From Aquila chrysaetos chrysaetos (taxonomy: Eukaryota > Chordata > Aves > Accipitriformes > Accipitridae), in assembly GCF_900496995.4 (NCBI RefSeq), contig NC_044009.1, forward strand, positions 49,894,005 through 49,958,004: a stretch of DNA of 64,000 nucleotides, written 5' to 3'. The notes under the pieces are model-generated. The model did no database searches, was not told the origin of the DNA, and saw only the letters and a list, made by a program, of their open reading frames with translations. Each line of letters begins with the position of its first letter. Position 1 is the stretch's first letter. The position numbers and the translations under genes are program-made. This document shows positions 48,191 to 59,065 of the stretch, one piece after another.

Positions 48191-49469
48191 ACTGCTGGAA
48201 ATGGAGAGTTCCTAGGGGGAAAATAGCTTGCCTTCGTATAAGTCCCTTTATGTGTGCAAATCTGTGGACAGTGTGTTGAAAATGCATTGTTGTATGTTAC
48301 CCAAGAAAATTTCATAGGGGGGAGAAAAAAATTTCCTTTGCCAGAATGATCCTGTTACACATGCAGTACTTATTAATGTGGGTGAGTTTGGTTGGTGTTT
48401 TTTTGGTGGTGTTTTTGGTTTGTTTTTTTTTTTTAGGTAGTGCATGTTTTTCATTATTTTAATCGGGAAAAGCCTGATAAAAGAGAATGTACACTTCACG
48501 TGTCAAAGAACATGCTAAAGCTTTTTTATTCATATGTGAAACCTGCTTATATGTCACTTTATATGATTTTCTTTTTAAATTTTATTAGCTGAATTTTAGT
48601 GCTCTTTAAAGTAAAAGTGATAGCAACCAGGTGCATTATGGGGTAGATTACACAACCCTGCCAACACACCTACGTGAATAATTCCCACATTTCCAGTCTC
48701 TGCCATTTGTGCAGGATCAGGCAGTTGTTTTGTGCTGTTGATACATCGAAGGCTTTCAAACAGACACCACCAGTCTGGTTTTGAGACTGTAAGCTATATT
48801 TCACTCCTCTAAAGTGAAATACCAATTAAAAAAAAAAAAAAAAAAGCATTGTTCTTCACAGATTTTACATTTCTGTTTACATGAGTTTTCTCTAATATTT
48901 TTCAGTTCTGATGAGAACTAAAAGAAAACTAAACAACAAACAACCCTCCCGCCACTTCACCTGCTTTCTGGCTCAGCCGATTGAAGCCTTCCCATGGCTG
49001 TTCAAATAGCATCTGGAGGGAATGCCAGTTGTCTGTTAAACAATCAACAATAAATATATGTATTTATGAGGACGGTGAGAGGCACGAACTGCATCCCACG
49101 CAGCCGCTGCTGCCTGTACCTGCACCAGCCTGTTACTGCTTAAAGATTTAAAAATTTTCTATGGCTATTTTTTTTTTTTTTAACACCTCAACACAGTGAA
49201 GCAAAGACATTTGCAACCTGATTAAAAAAAAAAAAAAAAAAAAAAGCTTTATATTCTTTCTCTTCAAGCCTTTGATCCTGACTCTCCAGTCGTGGGAACG
49301 AGGAGAAGTCATCTTCTGTGAACTGTGAGTAGGAAGCTGCGAGGGAACCGGCAGATGAGTTTGAACGTTAGGCCTTGTTTATACTGGGGATTAAGTCATT
49401 TGTGGTCAGTAACCAATGCAGCTGGGCTGCTGCAGGCTCCCGGTTCACTTCAGATGACATTACTGGAGT
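48191..49469. other. AT-rich sequence with A and T tracts
   Basis: Contains A18 at 48828-48845, T-rich runs at about 48422-48435 and 49168-49181, and A22 at 49224-49245. Nothing coding recognised. Confidence 0.6.
49224..49245. repeat. A homopolymer (22 nt)
   Basis: Uninterrupted A tract followed by GCTTT. Confidence 0.9.
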
Positions 49470-49770
49470 GAAAATCGGGGGCACGCTCGGCTGCTGGAAG
49501 GGGCGATTTCTGCCCCGGCCGTGTGCGTGGGGGCATTTCGCTCCCCGCCAGACTGGGGTGAATCCCGACCGGAGCCGACCTGACGTTCTCGGTCCTCGTG
49601 TTTCCAACATGTCAGGTTGGAGCAGAGCTCCTTGGGCGAACGGAAAACTTCAGAGAAAAGGGGTTCTGAAGAGATTGATCAAAACCATAATTTTATGGGT
49701 GTAGCAGTAAACAGCCAAGCCAAGCCTGAGCTGCGGAAAAGAGCCGCTCAGAGCGGCTGCTACTTGGTGT
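49470..49770. promoter_or_regulatory. CpG-dense patch
   Basis: About 20 CpG in 300 bases, most of them between 49475 and 49600. It sits in an AT-rich neighbourhood. At the right edge AGCCGCTC and GAGCGGCT (around 49742-49760) form a short perfect inverted repeat. No TATA box was seen. A 109-codon plus-strand and an 80-codon minus-strand frame overlap here without domains. Confidence 0.35.
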
Positions 49771-52321
49771 TTCTCAAGATCCTAAAGAAGACAACAATCA
49801 GCAGATAGGGAAGGGGGGAAAAATGCCTAAATTGCTGCAATGATCGGTCTGTGTAAACATTTCAAGCATCTGTCTGCATTTGGAAATATCCTGGGTTGTG
49901 CTCTGAAAGTATTAAGACTTTTTCCAAAGGTGATTTTATTGTCAACTACTATTACGGCAGATTTATTTTTTTCTAGGAGGCACATGGTTAACATCTTTCT
50001 GTGCTTCTAAATATAAACTTGCTTCCCAGTAGTTATTATCCAGGTCTCATTCCTTCTCTATTTCTCTTTCCTTTTTTCTGCTCCTCTCCTCTTTTTCCTT
50101 CTCCTGTCACTGTCTGTGTGCATTTGATGAGGCTCTGAGTTACAACTGGACTCTGCGAGGATGGATTCCTTTTGTGATCTGTGCCGAGTTATACCAAAAC
50201 TTTACAGAAAGTTTTACTTTCGTGGAGTGCTATATAGTGACTTTTTATGTGTCTAAGAAATGGAAACATTTTGTCTCGTATAAAAAAAAAAAAAAAGAAA
50301 TATTTTTATACTGTGCTCCATTCACAGACCACATCAGAGGTATTCTAAGAATAGAATAGATCAAATATATTTTATGGAAATATAATGAGAAAAGGATGTG
50401 TTCCCAAAACTCACTCTGAACAAAGGAATGCAACATAGTCAGGAATACTTTAATGCGCCTAACAATTTTCTCATGTGAAAGGCTGAAGGAACAGTCTTGG
50501 TTTGAAGAAATCTTCCAATTCTCCCCAGGCACCCTGAACTTGAAATCAGAACTAGGAAAGCTATATATTACAAAAAAGAAAATGTATGGAAAAAGTGACT
50601 GAGGGCATTAACCATAAAAGACGTTTTGAAAAGAAAAATAACATCAATATGAAACATTTTGTCATGTTTCATTTCATTGATCATATATTTATTTTATGTG
50701 CTCTGGAGCGCTGAAGCTTAGATGTAACTACATTTCAGGAGCCTCATATTAGACCTGTCATTCTCTTTGTGGTGAAAACTAAATAGTGAGGAAAAAATAA
50801 AATAGATTGCAGTTATTAGATTTGGGTTGGATTCCATCGGATTGTGCTTAGAAACTTCAAAAAATTGAACTTAGAAAATGAGACATAACATTAACAGCTA
50901 TTAAGGACACTGCCTGTGTGACAGATAGAGAAGTAGGAGGTACACCTACAATGTAAAATAATGCATCTTTTTCATAGTAATGCAATATGTTCGCCTTAAA
51001 TAGGCTTGTAATTAAAACTGCCAGTGTTGATTAGATCAACCATGTAGGAAAGATGCATTTGTATTAGTTCTAATTAATTCTATTTTAAACAAGTTGGTTA
51101 CAGATTGTTTTTTTTCACTCCCCAATACAATGGTATATATTTCAGCTTTGTATATAGCTCCCAAGTAATACAGGTCTCAGTTCAAAAGGCTCAGTCTCTG
51201 ATCCCAGGTTAATTCTGCCTCAGGTCTGGACTTCTTTTCCTAGGCAAAACCTGCAACGATTTAAAATAGGGTTGTTACAGACACACAATGGATGGGATCA
51301 GGCCACTGTTAGCATCGTCAGACACTTTTTTTAGCATTGGTAAGGAAAATGAAAGCATTTTTCATAACTCAGGCTCTTGAGTAATTGGTCTTAATGTGTT
51401 TTCCAATAAATAGAAGGTTGGCTTGGAAGTTAGTAGCAGAGAGAAGTGGGGTAGGGAAAGGCACGAGTTTGGGGAGCTCTGGCAGCCCCCGGCACATTCT
51501 CGCAGCTTTCTCTGGTGCTGGGTGGCATTTCTCACACTAGGCATCTTTGAAGATTGCTGGTATGAAGCCCAATGAGATATACACTGTGTTTTCAAACCAC
51601 CCTGTTGGAGTCTGACACCCTGTTAGAGCTGAAAGTTATACTCTCCTTAAATTGAATAGAATGAGGATTTGGCCCTAAGTGGGTATTTTCAGATATATCA
51701 AGCAACGCAATCTACGAATGCTAATGAAGTCCCACCGTAGTGGTAACGTATGCAATGGCATTTTATGCAGTTCAGGTCTCTGAACAGGCTTTCAAAGGCG
51801 TAACTCCAGGGGAATAATGCCAACCTTTCTCTCGGCTCTTCATCCGTCCTCTCGGTGCAGAGCAGATCATGGGTGCAAAGCAAAAACGAAGTGGTCGCAG
51901 CCTTTTGGCTGCTCTCTAGCGCTGAACCATGCTGTTGGGCTTTCTCCTTCTCGTGGTCCTGGTAGCTTTGGGTGGGCACATGCCAAGACCATTTTCTCCA
52001 AGGCAGGATGTGTCTGGAGCACAGAGGTCCATCACTGGGGGGTCCCTGGGATGGGGCGATGGCCAGAGATGTTGATTCACCTCTGGGCTCAGCGTGGCTC
52101 TGCTGCTTCGGACTTCTCCTTGATCCCCCGGTAGCTGAGCGGGTCAGGATTGATGCTCGTGGCTCTGTGTGTGGCAACTTTTTTTTTTTTTTGAAACAAC
52201 CTGAGTGCATGGGAAACCTCCAGGAACTAAGAGTGCTGTGTTTCGGCTTGTAACATGACTAGAAAAAATAAGTTGCGCTATGTTTTCATATTGATTTTCC
52301 TTCTATTGGTGCAACGTTTTC
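49771..52321. other. unique sequence with a long pyrimidine tract
   Basis: Bases 50047-50107 are almost pure C/T on the plus strand, a tract able to form triplex DNA or serve as a polypyrimidine tract. An A15 run lies at about 50281-50295. A 170-codon minus-strand frame (51698-52210), overlapped by two plus-strand frames, has no domain I recognise. Confidence 0.5.
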
Positions 52322-52405
52322 AATTTAAATGGCAGCAGACTGAGGCACAGAATGGGAAAAATTGTTGAGCTACACAACTGGGAAAAGAGCCTGGTTTTCT
52401 GATTT
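52322..52405 (-). repeat. MIR-like SINE fragment, reversed
   Basis: The plus strand reads GGCAGCAGACTGAGGCACAG, then GGGAAAAATTGTTGAGCTAC, then ACAACTGGG. This matches the reversed MIR core aaactgaggcacagagaggttaag followed by the cacacagctagtaagtgg portion. Short and diverged. Confidence 0.45.
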
Positions 52406-53899
52406 TGTGTCCATGTTACCCAATTAAATTTTGTTACTGTCCTGTGATTTTGTGTCCAGTGGAGTATTGCTTCCACAGAAGAGCTAATTATGGACTAAGA
52501 TAAGTACAAAAGTGCCCATATTTAATTAATACTATATAGTCTATCCAGGAAGAAGATTTTTTTTTCCTAAAATTGTTTTAATTAACATGAAAGAAAAGCT
52601 TCTGCTGACTTTTTATTGTCGCAAGATAGAGAGAAAATTATTTCATGCTAACATTGGACTATATTTAGCTTCCATCTCTCTATCTACAGAAGAAAAATTG
52701 AAAATTAGTTTATGTTAGATTGTATTGCTCCTTTTTATCTCATAAGGGTTTCCTTCAAGTACCATTAAATAATGATATAATCTTTAGAATATTAGTTAAC
52801 AGATGATAAATATTTAATTTTTGTTGTTTGGTTTTGTGTTTTGTCCTTTTTATATTTCTTAGCTGAGGAAGAAATCTTCCACCTTCCAGAAACCTGATAT
52901 TTTGGACCAAATCCCTCTCTGAACAGGTTGTATGCTGCCCTTTTCAAAATCGAGCTATCAGAAGATGCCCTTCAGCAGAAGTGTTAAGAGGACTTGGTGA
53001 GCTTAACATGTTTCGCCTGCTTAATTTAATTTGGAAAAATTCAACCAGAAAATGAAGTTATTAACAGGTTGGTACATTCAGAGATAAGATGATGTCACAG
53101 GAAAGCAGTCAAGTGGGTTGCTTGTCAAAATATAAAATATGTATCTGTCAGAATCAAATGATAGATAAGCTGTGGCTGGGTGTAGGATGCAGTGAAAATA
53201 GTGTGCTAAAAATTGAAACTGAATCCCACCAGTCTGGAGCACAAGCTTTTAGTAACTATTGTGGTGATCAGAAATACAACAATTCTAGGGACATGAACTG
53301 CACTGCTTAAACACGGTACGCGTAATTTCTTGGCACCGGTGGCCAGAAGCACGTACATCTGCACTAGACCTCAGGCAGACAGGAGAGACCTCGAAAATGT
53401 GGCTGTTTCAACAGATGACTTTGAAACTGGGATACTCCATTAGCTCGGGTATGCCAAAATGAGGATTAATAAATCTTTCCCTGGGTAACTCGGGGACCTT
53501 TAAGGCCTTAAAATGTGAAAATAGAGTCTGTCTAGCCAACGTGATGAGCCTTTCTGTATTAGAGAGGTTCAGATCAAAGAGAGACGTCTCCAGTGTATTC
53601 TGCAGGAACACGTACGTGTCATGTCAGTCACAGGCCTCTTCCTGCCTTCTGGCTTGCCATATAAAATAGCTGGCACCAGGAGTTTAAAGTTAATAAACTC
53701 GGGAATTTTAAATGGCAATTTGGAGTCTCGTATGAGCAAAACAGAATAGGCTACTTAGTAAGGAATGCAGTCAAACTCCCAAATACTGTGATGGCAAAAT
53801 GAAAGAAATACCATTATAACAAATGTCGGTATTGCGTTATCATTGAATTTGGGGAAATGAGCCCACTTATGTGGAACTTCATTCACTGCAACTTGCAAA
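52406..53899. other. unique AT-rich sequence with an exon-like segment
   Basis: An acceptor-like TTTTTATATTTCTTAG precedes 52863, and donor-like GT sites follow at 52927 and 52997 (GTGAGC). The intervening 64 or 134 bases carry no maintained frame beyond about 20 codons, so any exon would be non-coding. Otherwise nothing recognised. Confidence 0.35.
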
Positions 53900-54024
53900 A
53901 TTGAGCTTTAAGGCTGTAAACTCTTGGGGACAGCCCATGAAATCTTTCTGTTTGCTCAGGATCTTCCATGATGCAGGGTTTAATTGTGACTGGAAGCTCT
54001 CAGGACTAACAGAATACAAATAAG
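53900..54024 (+). repeat. ancient L2/MIR-type 3' end remnant
   Basis: AGGCTGTAAACTCTTGGGGA, then CTTTCTGTTTGCTCAGGATC, then an AATACAAATAA end match the pattern of an amniote repeat tail reading tgtaaactctttggggcaggga ... cagcac ... aatacaaata. This pattern is shared by L2-class LINEs and their dependent SINEs, and the exact family is undecided. It lies directly next to an oppositely oriented CR1 fragment. Confidence 0.5.
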
Positions 54025-54054
54025 AGAAGTCCTAACTAAAATGCTGGTCTTATA

Positions 54055-54635
54055 TTTAAAGCTCAGAAGGGACTAGTCTGACCTCTTGATCTATAGGCCA
54101 TAGGGCTTTGTTCAGTAATACCACCATGATATTTCTAATTTATGCTTCAGCTTAAATAGTTCCTGAAGCTGCAGCTCAAGAAATATTCCTCCACAGGAAA
54201 GAATAAGTTTTAATATGTTGTTCTGATGTTACTTTTTTTTTCCAGTATCTAAAATATTTCTCATTTAAATTTCTTCAGCCTTAACTTCAAACCTTTGGAT
54301 TTTGATTATTCTTCTTTACGCTTGAATAAACTTATCTCATATCAAACCCCTTCTCTTTTATAAATGAAATGGGTGGAGTTTAAATCTGTAAGGTGGATTC
54401 TTAAAAATTTTAGTGTGTTTTTTTTCTGAGTCAGTTCCAGGGTCGTTGCCATACTTTTTGTTGTGTGACTGCCAGAACTGAATGTTGGTTTTTTTTTGTA
54501 ATGACGTCCCCAATGCTGTACACAGAGGAGACGGTAACTCTCTCATGCTACATGTTATCCCCCCTCTTCTGTACTCAAGGATCACATTAACCCTTTGGGA
54601 CTTCATGCTGTTGGGATTACGTATGCTATGCTTAC
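54055..54635 (-). repeat. ancient CR1-type LINE fragment (about 580 bp)
   Basis: The plus strand follows the reversed 3' region of old CR1 elements over its whole length. Ordered blocks are CTCAGAAGGGACTAGTCTGA and GACCTCTTGAT near 54062-54090, then TTCAAACCTTTGGATTTTGA near 54287-54306. These are followed by CTGCCAGAACTGAATG near 54469-54484, CCCAATGCTGTACACAGAGG at 54509-54528, and CAAGGATCACATTAACCCTT at 54577-54596. The spacing matches the turtle/crocodilian-type consensus, so this is one continuous, heavily mutated copy. A 95-codon minus-strand frame (54358-54645) falls in it but is not an intact reverse transcriptase. It is the longest repeat of its class here. Confidence 0.8.
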
Positions 54636-56130
54636 TCTGTATCATGCTAATTTTTTATTGAGCAATAATGGTAATATTGATATAGAATGATCTATATTGC
54701 TGCCATACATAAGTTTATATATAACATCATAGATATGTATCAACTTTTAAAGTTGAACGTATCATTATCATCCTTTTTTTGGTTAAAATCTGAAAATAAA
54801 TCGCAAATCTCCCAGCATGAGGAACTCGGATTTAGACTTGTGTAATGACAATGCCCTCGTAATTGAAAGAAAAAAGAAAAAGGAAATTTGGGAGACTATT
54901 AGTCTACATGTGGTATACTTTTTTTCCTAAATTGAAAATAAAAAAAAAATCCAATGACACATTTGGGCTGAAAAACTGTTTGCTGCACATGTTTTATATA
55001 TGTGGGTTTATTACACAGATCATGTGTCTTAATTAGGTAATTTATATTGTATTATCCAAAGAAGATGTTCTTGTTCAATTGGATACACAATAAAAGTTTC
55101 AAGAAAACTTGTTAATCCTGCATTTACAGACATCAGCACATGGATACAGAGTAACAAGAACTACAAATATATCTCTATATGCTGGTACAGTTGCCTACTA
55201 GATTACATTCCCTGGACAATCAGTGTTATTATATGTATATGTACACAGATACAATACAAGTAGGGATGAGATGTATTTTTAGTTGGAATTTTTCTTTTTT
55301 ATTCACTTCTTGAAACTGAATATATTAGCTTTACCCACTGGGCAACTTTTAAGGCAAAAGCAAAAATTTAACAATAAATAAAACTAACCCCAATGAGGAA
55401 AGTTCTGTCATTTGTTATCTCAGGCAATTTGGCCCTCTCTGAGCTGTGATGTTTCAGAGGGGGTAATGGCAACTTGAACTTGAGTTCTCCTGACCTTTTT
55501 TCCTCCTTCCCACAAAACCTTGCTATATCCTAAACGCGTGTTTTGTTTCCTTGTACTAATCTGATACTGTTCACCCAGAAACTGAATCTAGTTATTGCTG
55601 GTTACACTAATTGAGATTTCTTAGTTTCTCTTCCCCTTTGTCATTAAGCTGGATTTGAGCTTCACATACCCTTGCAATTACTTTGAAATTCCAAGTCTCC
55701 TTGCAACTACTTTGAGAAATCTGAAGGCTAAATGATTCCCAAGTTTAAAATATGATGTTCCCTAGTTGAAAGGCAAAAAGCAATATTGTTATATTTCTAT
55801 TCTGATGAAATTCATTATGTACAATATAATTTGTGTCTCCATAACAATCTACTCTTCTTCAATTAGGGATTAAGCCAGATACTAAAAGGATCTGGAGGAA
55901 ATACAGTAACTTTTTTTTCATTGAGAATACAGAAGGAATTTGAAGTGTGTGTCACTGGCAGTAAAATACAAGTTTACAGAGTTTTTCTTCTGTTTATTGT
56001 AAATCAACTACAGAACAGCAACCTATGGCATTAGTCCAGGAAACTGAGATTATGAAGTTAGGAAATAGAAAGATGAACAGAAAATCTTGTTTATAAATCT
56101 CAGCGAACATCTTCCTCGCTATGCAGTGAG
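54636..56130. other. AT-rich unique sequence, nothing recognised
   Basis: AT-rich DNA with short TA-type alternations (54655-54740, 55218-55250). No gene or repeat recognised. Confidence 0.55.
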
Positions 56131-56199
56131 GACCTGATTCAGCTCTCTTTAAAGTCAACGGGAAAACTCCCACCAAATTCCAGCGGGAGTTGGCTCAGA
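56131..56199. repeat. ancient amniote palindromic repeat remnant
   Basis: GACCTGATTCAGCTCTCTTT, then AAAGTCAACGGGAAAACTCC, then CAGCGGGAGTTGGCTCAG resembles a widespread reptile repeat in which a cctgatcc...aaagtcaatggga arm is followed by its near reverse complement. The two arms still pair partly (AACGGGAAAACTCCC with GGGAGTT). Family name not assigned. Confidence 0.5.
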
Positions 56200-57460
56200 C
56201 TCTGGTTGCTCGTGTTTGCACCCTGTTTGGGGTGGGATAGGGCAAGATGCAGAGAACTGTAACTAATGGGACCGGTCCAAAGACCTTGGATGCAGTGGGA
56301 AATGAAGGTGAAGAAGAGAAGTTATTTATCACACCTCATCAGACTGATTTTCTTATTCCTGGCAACCTAAGAGCACTGGAAATGGTGCCGAATTGATGGC
56401 CAACTTGTTGATGTGTTACGAGCCCTAGCTGCTGTCCACAACTCCATTCCTCTGAACAATATTTGAAGTTCAGCCTAGGAGAAATCTGTTGTAATTTGCT
56501 CTCCTCCTTTCTGTATTTATAAGCCTACAATATTGTAAGTTTTTACTGTGGGTGGACAAGCAACATCTACTCATATCAAAGAAGATACAAGTACAGATAA
56601 ATATAACTTTATACATTCATTTTTATATAACTTATGTAAATGTATGCGCAAGTTAGTCACAGTCCCCAGGCTGGCAGCAGATAGCTGATGTGGCCATTGT
56701 TGTAGCTTCCTTTGGACGCTTGTGTTTCTGGATGATCCTGCTGCTTTTAAGCAGAGCTTTCCATATGTACGTTTGCTCTGGGCCTGCTAGAGCGACGTTT
56801 GGCTGGAAAGAAATGGCAGGATGGGACAGAGAGGGGCACAGTCCCTGCAGTTTTTCATCTCTACTGCCAAGGCAGGGCTTAGACAAATTGCATGTGGAGG
56901 CTCCTTGCGTTTTTTTTCTCTTGAGGAGATTAGCAAGAAGGGTTAAAGTCTGAAAACTGAGGAACGAACCACGAGGAGTTGGCCTGTGCGTGGTCTGTGG
57001 CCCTCACTGGCATCCATCTCCCTGCTCGATGTCCCAGTCCGCCTCCTGTGACGGTGGGATTGCTGGTCTCCACCTTTCCAATGGAAAAAAAGTATCTTTC
57101 TCCCCACGACATCACTGGTTGCTCCAGGAACGTCTTGTTTTACCTAGCGCTTGCTGTTAAGTACTAACCGACCGTCTTAAAAAGCAAATCAAAATATATA
57201 GACGCAGCAGCTTACTGTTCTTGTTTCATGGGAACTTATTTGTTGTTCTCCACAGACTAAACAAAACAAAAAGGCCAATTTTGATATGCTGGGTTCAGTT
57301 GTCCAAATGAGTATTCTTAACGTTCATCCTTACTTTAAACACCCATGAATAACTTGGTCCCTACTACTTAGATTATAGGTTTTAGTGTATGAATTTTAAT
57401 AATTCTAATTAACGGTGCTATCTTTATTATATTACTTTGTACTTGTGTTCACTCTTTCAT
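56200..57460. other. unique sequence, nothing recognised
   Basis: Moderate G+C from 56650 to 57160 with overlapping short frames on both strands; otherwise AT-rich. No gene or repeat seen. Confidence 0.55.
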
Positions 57461-57700
57461 CATGAGATCTCAAAGCGCTCTATTAAACCGCACCAAATCT
57501 TTGTAAAATATATGAATTTTAGCCTATTGAGTTGATATATCAGATAAGTGTAGTGAGGAGAATGAACAGTTTTTCCAAAGTTCATTTCAGAGCTTTGCAT
57601 TGATTTTCTGCAATATATAAACACTGGGAAAATTAGGCTCCAGAAAACTTGACTCCCACTTCTACCCACTAAATTATGGATCTCTTTACTCCCCATTCTG
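57461..57700 (-). repeat. MIR-like SINE, nearly full length, reversed
   Basis: Plus-strand order: CAAAGCGCTCTATT, a TTTTTCCAAAGTTC block (MIR cttgcccaaggtca), GGAAAATTAGGCTCCAGAAA, then ACTTGACTCCCACTTCTACC and CACTAAATTATGGATCTC. The last two blocks resemble the reversed tRNA-derived head of MIR (ctgactcccag...ctctaaccactaagcc). It includes the 61-bp block also found at 58920-58981. Strong divergence, family level only. Confidence 0.5.
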
Positions 57701-58914
57701 AATTTCAAGTAATCTTTGAAAAATTTGTATTCAGGAGTCTTCAAATATGAATAGTGATAATTATATCAATATTATTAATATGCACTATTAAAAGACATAA
57801 ATCTACATTTGCAAAGCTTTGATGTGCTTACAAAACTGAACTTTTAAATGAAAGTATGTTTTTAAATCATGTATGTATTACAGAAATCTATTAAGACTAG
57901 TCTCACAAAGATCTGCATATGCTTAGAGCGATGATTCACGTGTTCCTGCAGTGCTGCCCTGGGACCATTATAGATATCTGATGGAACAGACCTGCTCAGC
58001 ATCTCACAGGTTGTTTCTCAAACCGTTTTTTTGTTGTGTTTCCTCCTCTGTGTTAATTCTGGTGGGTTTTTTTGTTTGGTTTTTTTTTTAATCTTTGTTT
58101 CCTGTATATATATTTATAGGTGTTTTTTATGGCACTGCAATTGTGAACTGTGAGGATTACCACCTGGAGAAGCTGTGTGCTAAATTCACACCAGATCTCC
58201 GTGGTGGATGCTTATCTCTGATAATCTTGCCTTTCAAATCCAGACACACAGATTACTGTAGATAGCATTGCACTTTCCTTAAAAGTTACATAGGTCTTCC
58301 CCTCCTTTCTCACTGCTGTACAGCAAGGTGAGAGCTGTTCTTTCACTACATGGATTTCCTACTTCTAAAGGATTTTCATATTTCAGCCTTGTTAGATAAT
58401 TCAAACTGGAACATCATTACTCTTTCATTTGGACATTTTAAGGCTCTTATTTAGCTAGTTTAAAAATAATAAAATTGTGACCTTTAGTTGACATTATAAG
58501 CTTGCATTTTGAAGGCTGTGCTTATATTTTGAGGTTGCTGGCTAGGAAAATCAAGACTAACTGAAGTGACTGTAATTCTGAATGCTTACCTCCTTTTAAT
58601 GCTGTTTTTTTGCTATCGGGAATTTTAGTCCAAAGGTTTATGCTTAAAAGTCGCGCTCTGACCAGGTTGCTGAAGGCAGAAAGTCACTGACAGAGAAGCA
58701 GAAATGTTTTGAAGAGTCGGTGTCAGTTCTCCCCGTCTCTTTTGCACTAACCACCAGCAGCTGGAGAACAGGCAGCAGAGAGGCAAGAGGATCACGTCTC
58801 ATGGACGCGTGTGCATAGGCTTGAGGCTGAGCAGAGTTTCCAGGGGAAAGGTACAGGTTTTTGTTGCCTTTACGTGAATTTCTGTAATTACATGGAATGG
58901 AAGTTTTTAAATGC
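57701..58914. other. AT-rich sequence with an exon-like segment
   Basis: An acceptor-like CTGTATATATATTTATAG ends at 58119 and a donor-like GTGAGA starts at 58328, bounding 208 bases. One frame stays open for 47 codons after the acceptor, then stops before the donor. No family recognised. Otherwise ordinary unique DNA. Confidence 0.3.
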
Positions 58915-59065
58915 TAGTACAAATCTTTGTAAAATACATGACTTTTAGTCTATTTGAGTTTATGTATCGGATAAATATAGTAATGTTTTTTTACTTTATA
59001 GCCGTTTTTACCAAAGAGCTGAACAACGCAGCTAAGCAGCAACAGAGAGAGGACCTGGGTGGGGG
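58915..59065 (-). repeat. MIR-like SINE fragment, reversed, second related copy
   Basis: It starts with the block shared with 57494-57554, then continues TTTTACCAAAGAGCTGAACA, CGCAGCTAAGCAGCAACAGA and GAGAGGACCTGGGT. These follow the reversed MIR segment ending cacacagctaagtagtggcagagctgggattagaacccaggt. Same orientation as the 57.5 kb copy. Confidence 0.45.

Noticed and set aside
47755..48315. Two 143-codon frames on opposite strands
   Set aside because: Equal-sized antisense frames over the same bases are typical of low stop-codon density; neither protein is recognisable.
51698..52210. 170-codon minus-strand open frame
   Set aside because: Its start lies in a poly-A (minus strand) run giving a lysine string, frames of about 100 codons overlap on the plus strand, and the peptide has no family features.
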